This document shows positions 1 through 4,062 of a stretch of DNA of 7,705 nucleotides, piece by piece. Both the position numbers and the translations under genes were made by a program. The stretch covers positions 1 through 7,705 of the forward strand of contig CAZUAY010000195.1 of NCBI GenBank assembly GCA_964618405.1, read 5' to 3'. The notes beneath the pieces are model-generated. The model worked only from the letters and a program-made list of their open reading frames with translations, was not told where the DNA came from and did not search any database. The number at the start of each line of letters is the position of its first letter. The first letter of the stretch is position 1. This DNA comes from JBBQIY01 sp964618405. GTDB lineage: Bacteria; Verrucomicrobiota; Kiritimatiellia; RFP12; UBA3636.

Positions 1-61
1 TCATCGATGTCGTCATACCGTTTCGCTGCCGGATCCGCCGCGATGGATCTTGCCTTTATAC

Positions 62-361
62 TCAAGCCTGAAGGGGAACGGCACGGAGCTCGATTCCAAG
101 CGCCTTGACTACCTTTAAAACCGTATCAAAACTAGGTGTTCGATCTCCAGACAGTGCCTTATAAAGGCTTTCGCGGGACAATCCAGTGTCTCGGGCCACC
201 TGGGTCATACCTTTCGCTCGTGCAATGTCACCCAAAGCCTTCACAATGAACGCTGAGTCCCCTTGCGAATCCTCAATACAGGCCTCCAGATAAGCGGCCA
301 TTTCCTCCGAAGTCCGAAGATGTTCGGAAACGTCATATTTGGTTGTACTGGTCTTGTTCAT
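62..361 (-). CDS. HI1420-type addiction module antidote (HigA-like HTH antitoxin)
   Basis: Predicted antitoxin of 99 residues that should bind and neutralise the toxin encoded just upstream and repress the shared promoter. The N-terminal part (about 8-45, YDVSEHLRTSEEMAAYLEA and after) is the usual toxin-contacting segment of this family. The lambda-Cro-like helix-turn-helix spans about 52-73, with MTQVARDTGLSRESLYKAL and the typical following PSFDTVLKVVKALG. Length matches the family (about 95-105). The reading frame is open further upstream to 451, but that part overlaps the toxin gene. ATGs at 367 and 361 are possible. I chose 361 because AGGA (complement of 370-373) lies 8 bases before it but only 2 before 367. 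That ribosome site overlaps the toxin stop codon, so translation is probably coupled. Family assignment is secure; function is inferred. Confidence 0.9.
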   Translation of the reverse strand: MNKTSTTKYDVSEHLRTSEEMAAYLEACIEDSQGDSAFIVKALGDIARAKGMTQVARDTGLSRESLYKALSGDRTPSFDTVLKVVKALGIELRAVPLQA

Positions 362-371
362 ATTCATATTC

Positions 372-662
372 CTAAAGATTGCGCGCAAGGCGCAAAGCCG
401 TGTTAATATCTCGTTGTTGTGTCCCCTTGACGCCACCCGCAAGGAGCACAATCAACAGCCTCCCATGCTTTTTAAAATACACCCGGTAACCAGGTCCAGA
501 ATCAATTCGCAACTCGGACACGCCTTCACCAACAGGTCTGACATCGCCTGGGTTTCCAGATGCAAGGCGTTCAACTCGCGCTAGCACGCGAGACCGGCCA
601 TGCAAATCCTGTAGATTATCAATCCAATTTGCAAAAAACTCTGTTTTCTGTATTTCAAACAT
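372..662 (-). CDS. RelE/ParE (HigB/HI1419-type) toxin
   Basis: Predicted small toxin of 96 residues. RelE/ParE-fold proteins of this subgroup are generally taken to be ribosome-dependent mRNA interferases; activity here is inferred. Family hallmarks are visible: a basic helical N-terminal half (WIDNLQDLHGRSRVLARVER), the strand block GEGVSELRIDSGPGYRVYF at about 45-63, and the C-terminal LLAGGVKGTQQRDI at about 73-86. It precedes its antitoxin, the reversed order typical of higBA and HI1419/HI1420 loci, with only 10 bases between the toxin stop and the chosen antitoxin start. ATG at 662 is preferred over an in-frame TTG at 665. No good Shine-Dalgarno sequence precedes either, and the predicted promoter ends so close to the start that the mRNA may be nearly leaderless. 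The gene appears intact. Confidence 0.9.
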   Translation of the reverse strand: MFEIQKTEFFANWIDNLQDLHGRSRVLARVERLASGNPGDVRPVGEGVSELRIDSGPGYRVYFKKHGRLLIVLLAGGVKGTQQRDINTALRLARNL

Positions 663-670
663 CAACGCGA

Positions 671-699
671 ACTGTAGCCTAATAGATACACCTTGTCAA
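671..699 (-). promoter_or_regulatory. Toxin-antitoxin operon promoter with overlapping palindrome
   Basis: On the minus strand TTGACA (complement of 694-699, a perfect -35) is followed after exactly 17 bases by TACAGT (complement of 671-676, 4 of 6 matches to -10). Transcription should begin near 664, one to three bases before the toxin ATG. The imperfect palindrome TGTATC-N6-GCTACA (673-690) covers the -10 and part of the spacer, which is where the antitoxin would bind for autorepression. The hexamers are seen directly; repressor identity is inferred. Confidence 0.6.
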
Positions 700-870
700 T
701 AAAATTGCGACACAAAACACAAAACAGCATTTTAGCTGCGCACTATCTCCTCTAATCTCGTCAACTGCGGAAACGCGTGGAAGATTGACGAACAAATTGA
801 TCAGCGGAGTGTTGAAATAGTAGTTGGTACGGCCATATCGGTGCTTTTCGAGAAAATGTATACACATCAT
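679..870 (-). pseudogene. Possible decayed reading frame with winged-helix-like segment
   Basis: A 63-codon minus-strand frame contains the segment LEKHRYGRTNYYFNTPLINL. A basic turn, GR, then a YY strand and a hydrophobic helix resembles the wing and last helix of a winged-helix domain, such as those at the C-terminus of some Fic-family proteins. Codons in this segment look coding-like. A TAG stop lies immediately upstream (871-873), no ribosome site is visible, and the predicted minus-strand promoter at 857-885 would start downstream of the only ATGs. It is therefore more likely a leftover 3' end of a lost gene than a working gene, or it may be chance. Confidence 0.25.
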
Positions 871-885
871 CTATCAACTGTTCAA
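857..885 (-). promoter_or_regulatory. Second, distal minus-strand promoter
   Basis: On the minus strand TTGAAC (complement of 880-885) is followed after 17 bases by TATACA (complement of 857-862), both close to sigma70 consensus. It would transcribe toward the toxin-antitoxin operon with a leader of about 190 bases, starting near 850. Its -10 lies within the palindrome TGTATACA (857-864), which is also part of a direct repeat, so binding there by a regulator would block it. Activity is inferred. Confidence 0.45.
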
Positions 886-911
886 AAAACGGCACTTTGT
901 ATACACGTCAT
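857..911. repeat. Pair of 14-base direct repeats, 41-base period
   Basis: TGTATACACATCAT (857-870) and TGTATACACGTCAT (898-911) match at 13 of 14 positions. Their starts are 41 bases apart, close to four helical turns, so a dimer or tetramer could bind both on one DNA face. Each begins with the perfect palindrome TGTATACA. The first copy coincides with the -10 of the distal minus-strand promoter. An operator pair is the simplest reading; no binding protein is known. Confidence 0.6.
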
Positions 912-984
912 GGCCGGAATGTATTAAATCAGCGTCGCATTGAACAAGACAATTCGTATTTTTCTGAAAATTAAACTGTCTCAC

Positions 985-1006
985 GCGAAGGCGCGAAGAT
1001 GCGAAA
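985..1006 (+). repeat. Octamer tandem repeat (GCGAAGNN, three copies)
   Basis: GCGAAGGC, GCGAAGAT and GCGAAAAA follow each other with a strict 8-base period, preceded by a partial TCAC and followed by an A-run. The copies share GCGAA. Degenerate octamers of this general type occur as intergenic tandem repeats in various bacteria. Their role is unclear, and length variation by slippage is plausible. Confidence 0.5.
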
Positions 1007-1011
1007 AAAAA

Positions 1012-1050
1012 TCGAGATTCTGGGACATCATGGAATTTATGTAATCTCGA
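1012..1050. repeat. Spaced inverted repeat TCGAGATT...AATCTCGA
   Basis: Perfect 8-base arms at 1012-1019 and 1043-1050 are separated by 23 bases. Neither side continues with a U-run that would make it a terminator. The arms could form a stem-loop in RNA or be two half-sites for a regulator. Function unknown. Confidence 0.45.
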
Positions 1051-1126
1051 CTAAAAGTTCAAGATTAAATAACCTTTGTTCATCCTGCAGGGCGGTGCTG
1101 AGATTTTCCATCTATACGCACTTAAT

Positions 1127-1152
1127 ATCTATTCAAAATCTATTCAGATTTT
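1127..1152 (+). repeat. Phased 9-base direct repeats overlapping a -35 box
   Basis: ATCTATTCA occurs at 1127-1135 and again at 1138-1146, an 11-base period, so both face the same side of the helix. The second copy is also part of a perfect inverted repeat, AAAATCT-ATTC-AGATTTT (1135-1152). The pair ends in the proposed -35 of the HipA-type gene (1143-1148), a fitting place for a regulator, possibly the helix-turn-helix of that gene's own product (inference). Confidence 0.5.
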
Positions 1153-1171
1153 ACCCTTGAATAACTATAAA
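1143..1171 (+). promoter_or_regulatory. Likely promoter of the HipA/YjjJ-type gene
   Basis: TTCAGA (1143-1148, 4 of 6) and TATAAA (1166-1171, 5 of 6) are separated by 17 bases. Transcription would start near 1178, directly before the hairpin at 1181-1214, giving a leader of about 79 bases. A second candidate, TGATACTAT with an extended -10 at 1242-1250, would give an almost leaderless message. The sequence alone does not separate them. Confidence 0.45.
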
Positions 1172-1180
1172 TACCTTGCA

Positions 1181-1214
1181 ATCGGTCAGGCACAGAGGGC
1201 TGTGCCTGACTGAT
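1181..1214 (+). other. Strong hairpin in the leader of the HipA/YjjJ-type gene
   Basis: ATCGGTCAGGCACAG (1181-1195), loop AGGG, and CTGTGCCTGACTGAT (1200-1214) form a 15-bp stem whose only irregularity, G1184 with T1211, becomes a G-U pair in RNA. It ends 42 bases before the ATG. Neither strand has a clear U-run after it, so an ordinary intrinsic terminator is unlikely. It may be a 5' mRNA stabiliser or control element, a REP-like palindrome, or a long operator. Confidence 0.7.
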
Positions 1215-1256
1215 TACATCTTTGCAATTGTATATTATTAATGATACTATCTATGC

Positions 1257-2630
1257 ATGAACTCAATCAATAAGCAGATAGGTAATCATCTGTCAACTCG
1301 AGGTATTTCCTCTGCCAATGAGTTGGCGAAAGCATTAGGGGTAAGCCAGCCGACTATCTCTCGTGCATTAATCGCATTGGGATCTGAGCGTATTCTGCGG
1401 ATCGGACGGGCCCGGTCCGCTCGTTATGCGTTGCGAGAGCAAAATCATGAAAATGAATCCTCAGTCTATCTGATCAACGAAAGCGGGGATGCTTTGCATC
1501 TGGGTGTTTTGTTTGCAATTTCAGGTGGCAAGTATGTGTTCTCTCAGGAGAAGCCGTGGAAATCCTTGCGAGGTGATGATTTCAAGGATGGCGTCTATCC
1601 CGGGCTTCCGTGGTTTCTTCAGGATATGCGGCCTCGGGGGTTTCTTGGAAGGAGCTTTGCTCGGTCTCATGCACGGGCGCTGAATGCGCAAGTCAATCCA
1701 TCGGATTGGAATGACGCTCAGGTTTTGGAAGCGCTCTGTCGTTATGGAGAAGATATGCCGGGTGCTTTTGTGATCGGACAGGAGATGCTTGCGCGCAGTC
1801 AGGATTTGTCTGAGCAAACGGGTTGTTTTATACAGGAGAAGGAGCGGGAGCGAGACTATCCTGTATTTGCCGAGCGAGCACTGCATGGGGAGTGGCCCGG
1901 TTCTTCTGCTGCTGGTGAGCAGCCCAAGTTTCTTGCAACCGTCTGTGATATGTCCATGCGCTTGCGTCATGTACTTGTTAAATTCAGTGGCAAAACGGAT
2001 CAACCCGAGGCCCAGCGTTGGGCTGATCTGCTACATGCAGAGTATCATGCAAACCAAGTTCTTACTCACGCGGGGGAGTCCTGCGCCCGCAGCAGCATTG
2101 TACAAGCGGCTGGCAGAACGTTCCTTGAATCAGAACGTTTTGATCGATGCGGAAGTTCGGGTAGACGTGCCGTTATCTCTTTAGAAGCTCTCGATGCTGC
2201 TTACTTGGGAATTAACGGTTTACCTTGGAACCGGGCTGCGGGGAAGTTACGGAGCGCAGGCTGGCTCCGTGATGAAGAAGCAAAGCGGCTCTCGCTTTAT
2301 TGGTGGTTTGGTTCAGTGATAGGGAATAGCGATATGCACTACGGGAACATCTCCCTATTTCTCAATCCAGAGCCTCCGTTGACGCTCTCCCCTCTCTACG
2401 ATATGCTACCCATGAGTTACCGTCCGGGAGTGGACGGAACGCTTCCTTTTCATCGTATTAAATTGATTGCTTCACCGCCAGAGGAACGTGAAATCTGGAG
2501 CCAAGCGCTCGCGCTGGCAAAAATCTTCTGGGCGCAGGTGGCTGATGACGACACAATATCCATGGACTTCAGAGATATTGCTGCCGCTAATCATGTCCTC
2601 CTGTCTAAAACTTTTCGATCCTTGCAGTAA
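1257..2630 (+). CDS. yjjJ: HipA-family kinase toxin, YjjJ type, with N-terminal HTH
   Basis: Protein of 457 residues, close to E. coli YjjJ in size and layout. Residues about 18-42 form a winged helix-turn-helix (ELAKALGVSQPTISRAL). The rest is a HipA-like Ser/Thr kinase fold. SAAGEQPK (217-224) aligns with the HipA SVAGAQEK loop, so S217 matches the HipA autophosphorylated serine. VKFS carries ATP-binding K242, with ESERFDR at 291-297. GNSDMHYGN holds catalytic D359 and N364, and SPLYDM holds metal-binding D382; the N-to-D distance of 18 equals that of HipA. All key residues are present, so an active kinase is likely. HipA phosphorylates glutamyl-tRNA synthetase; the target here is unknown. 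No hipB gene is adjacent, and the built-in HTH may replace it. ATG at 1257 lacks a clear ribosome site, but the HTH starts soon after it, which supports this start. Confidence 0.88.
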   Translation: MNSINKQIGNHLSTRGISSANELAKALGVSQPTISRALIALGSERILRIGRARSARYALREQNHENESSVYLINESGDALHLGVLFAISGGKYVFSQEKPWKSLRGDDFKDGVYPGLPWFLQDMRPRGFLGRSFARSHARALNAQVNPSDWNDAQVLEALCRYGEDMPGAFVIGQEMLARSQDLSEQTGCFIQEKERERDYPVFAERALHGEWPGSSAAGEQPKFLATVCDMSMRLRHVLVKFSGKTDQPEAQRWADLLHAEYHANQVLTHAGESCARSSIVQAAGRTFLESERFDRCGSSGRRAVISLEALDAAYLGINGLPWNRAAGKLRSAGWLRDEEAKRLSLYWWFGSVIGNSDMHYGNISLFLNPEPPLTLSPLYDMLPMSYRPGVDGTLPFHRIKLIASPPEEREIWSQALALAKIFWAQVADDDTISMDFRDIAAANHVLLSKTFRSLQ

Positions 2631-2726
2631 AAACTCCCATAGATCCGGTCTGCACGGCCTATTCATCACAATCATAAGCCAAAGAAGTAAGGCGATAAAC
2701 CCGACAACTCCTCCTGTAGTTGCCAT
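2472..2726 (-). CDS. Doubtful small ORF with one hydrophobic segment
   Basis: An 84-codon frame whose ATG (2726) is preceded by AGAAGG (complement of 2734-2739) at 7 bases, a good ribosome site. It encodes a membrane-like stretch, GVVGFIALLLWLMIVMNR, near the N-terminus. The last 159 bases run antisense to the end of the HipA-type gene, and the C-terminal half has no recognisable character. It may be a truncated small membrane protein or a chance frame. I do not recognise a family. Confidence 0.2.
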   Translation of the reverse strand: MATTGGVVGFIALLLWLMIVMNRPCRPDLWEFLLQGSKSFRQEDMISGSNISEVHGYCVVISHLRPEDFCQRERLAPDFTFLWR

Positions 2727-2779
2727 GCCTTTACCTTCTTGATTCGGCGACAGCGACATCCCAACACGCAATTCGCGTT

Positions 2780-2796
2780 CCTAATCGCAAGTTAGG
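2780..2796. repeat. Short palindrome upstream of the desulfurase promoter
   Basis: CCTAA (2780-2784) and TTAGG (2792-2796) are perfect 5-base arms around 7 bases, ending 7 bases before the proposed -35 of the cysteine desulfurase gene. The position suits an operator. The arms are too short for a useful terminator of the upstream gene, and no better terminator for that gene is visible in 2631-2898. Confidence 0.3.
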
Positions 2797-2803
2797 TCAT
2801 TTC

Positions 2804-2832
2804 TTGCGCCACTCACTTTTCTGTGACATAAT
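2804..2832 (+). promoter_or_regulatory. Likely promoter of the cysteine desulfurase gene
   Basis: TTGCGC (2804-2809, 3 of 6) and CATAAT (2827-2832, 5 of 6) are 17 bases apart. Transcription would start near 2839, leaving a leader of about 60 bases to the ATG at 2899. The weak -35 suggests modest or regulated expression. Confidence 0.4.
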
Positions 2833-2898
2833 AAACTTACTTTCAAATGAAAACCTCGGATCCATGACAGTCTGCGTGCATCGCGTTAAGTTCGCTAC

Positions 2899-4062
2899 AT
2901 GCTGATAGATGCAGATACTCCGAAACCCACTATTATGATTTACTTGGATCACAATGCGACCTCTCCAATCTTGCCCGGCGTGATTGAGGCGATGATGCCT
3001 TATTTCGTGAATGAATGGGGGAATCCTTCAAGCAACTACCGATTTGGCTCCGCTCCGAGAAAGGCAATTGAAGCATCAAGAATCCAAGTGGCATCTCTAA
3101 TCAATGCTTTGCCTTCGGAAATTCTTTTCACTTCTTGCGCAACAGAAAGCAACAACACCGCGCTCCATGCCGCGCTGACTGCTCAACCCACAAAAAGGCA
3201 CATTATCACATCCACGGTTGAACACGCTTCTGTTTTAGCCTGTTGCTCCGCCTATGAGAAAATCGGATATAAAGTCACTTATCTCCCTGTCGATCCAGGC
3301 GGGCTACTCTCTGTTGACGAATTAAGTCGTGCGCTGACTCCTGACACCGCACTCGTTTCTCTGATGTGGGCGAACAACGAAACAGGTGTAATTTTCCCCA
3401 TTTCAGACATTGCCCTTGCCTGCCACGAACGCGGCGTTTTGTTTCATTGCGATGCCGTTCAAGCTGTTGGAAAAGTTCCCGTAGACATGCAGCATGTAAC
3501 TGCTGACTATCTGTCCATCTCTGGCCATAAACTTGGAACACCAAAAGGGGTTGGCGCTTTGTATGTACGCGCCCAAGCTCCTTTTCATCCTCTACTTCAT
3601 GGTGGGAATCAAGAACAGACCCGACGGGGAGGAACAGAAAACGTCCCTTACATTGTTGGACTTGGATTTGCAGCGGCAAAAGCCGCAGCATTTCTCCATG
3701 ACTATGAAATCACGGTAGCCCCGCTTCGAGATCGGCTGGAAGAACTTATTCTTAAATCCATTTGTGGTGCTACAGTTAATGGACATCCACTCAACAGATT
3801 GCCCAATACAGCCAACATTCACTTGCCGAGATTAGACAATACTGCGGTGCTTGCGTTCTTGGACCAGGCAGGCATCTGCGTTTCCTCTGGTTCTGCCTGT
3901 ATGCAACGTGCGATAACGCCTTCACACGTCATCTCTGCAATGTCCCATTCCAGTAGAAGAGCAGAGGAAAGTATTCGCTTTAGTTTGGGCATCACGAATA
4001 CACTCGACGAAATCACGAAAACTGCCGAGAGCATCATCGCCCTTTCAAAAATGCTGAGTTAG
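2899..4062 (+). CDS. dndA: Cysteine desulfurase, probably DndA (phosphorothioation)
   Basis: PLP-dependent NifS/IscS-type cysteine desulfurase of 387 residues: it takes sulfur from L-cysteine as an enzyme persulfide and releases alanine. Seen directly: YLDHNAT at 15-21, ATESNN at 81-86, H109 (VEHASV) for PLP stacking, D185 and Q188 (HCDAVQA) for the pyridine ring, SGHK with Schiff-base lysine K211, RGGTEN at 243-248, and SSGSAC with the persulfide cysteine C334. The C-terminus is short after C334 and lacks the longer tail that IscS uses for IscU. No isc, suf or nif partner genes are near, while a DptH-like gene is adjacent, so a role in DNA sulfur modification is the best inference. An ATG at 2935 (MIYLDHNAT) fits homologues equally well; neither start has a strong ribosome site. 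General enzyme class is near certain, the DndA role less so. Confidence 0.8.
   Translation: MLIDADTPKPTIMIYLDHNATSPILPGVIEAMMPYFVNEWGNPSSNYRFGSAPRKAIEASRIQVASLINALPSEILFTSCATESNNTALHAALTAQPTKRHIITSTVEHASVLACCSAYEKIGYKVTYLPVDPGGLLSVDELSRALTPDTALVSLMWANNETGVIFPISDIALACHERGVLFHCDAVQAVGKVPVDMQHVTADYLSISGHKLGTPKGVGALYVRAQAPFHPLLHGGNQEQTRRGGTENVPYIVGLGFAAAKAAAFLHDYEITVAPLRDRLEELILKSICGATVNGHPLNRLPNTANIHLPRLDNTAVLAFLDQAGICVSSGSACMQRAITPSHVISAMSHSSRRAEESIRFSLGITNTLDEITKTAESIIALSKMLS
4059..4062. other. Tail-to-tail overlap of two stop codons
   Basis: The four bases TTAG contain the TAG stop of the plus-strand desulfurase gene (4060-4062) and, on the minus strand, the TAA stop of the ATPase gene (4059-4061). 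No space is left for a terminator between the genes, so the two transcripts must overlap at their 3' ends or end inside each other's coding region. Confidence 0.95.

Larger units (their letters stand above)
663..1256. other. Gene-poor, repeat-rich intergenic region
   Basis: About 590 bases between the toxin and the HipA-type gene, clearly more AT-rich than the flanking genes. No convincing intact gene is present on either strand. It holds the two toxin-side promoters, a pair of 14-base direct repeats, an octamer tandem repeat, a spaced inverted repeat, phased 9-base repeats, the likely promoter of the HipA-type gene and a strong hairpin, each listed separately. A minor 7-base tandem repeat (ACACAAA, 2.4 copies) lies at 710-726. 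Confidence 0.7.

Noticed and set aside
1..61. Possible next gene start on the minus strand (ATG at 14-16, first codons M T T S M)
   Set aside because: Only five codons are in the window and no ribosome site is visible before it, so it cannot be supported.
362..451. Upstream extension of the antitoxin frame to 451
   Set aside because: It lies inside the toxin gene, has no family similarity, and the ribosome site AGGA fits the ATG at 361.
985..1050. Repeat cluster as a CRISPR array
   Set aside because: The units are 8 bases with no spacers of constant length, and no cas gene is present.
1181..1214. Hairpin read as an intrinsic terminator
   Set aside because: Neither side has a U-run, and no gene ends just before it on either strand.
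2720..2905. Plus-strand 61-codon frame before the desulfurase
   Set aside because: No ribosome site, no recognisable protein features, and it runs through the predicted desulfurase promoter.
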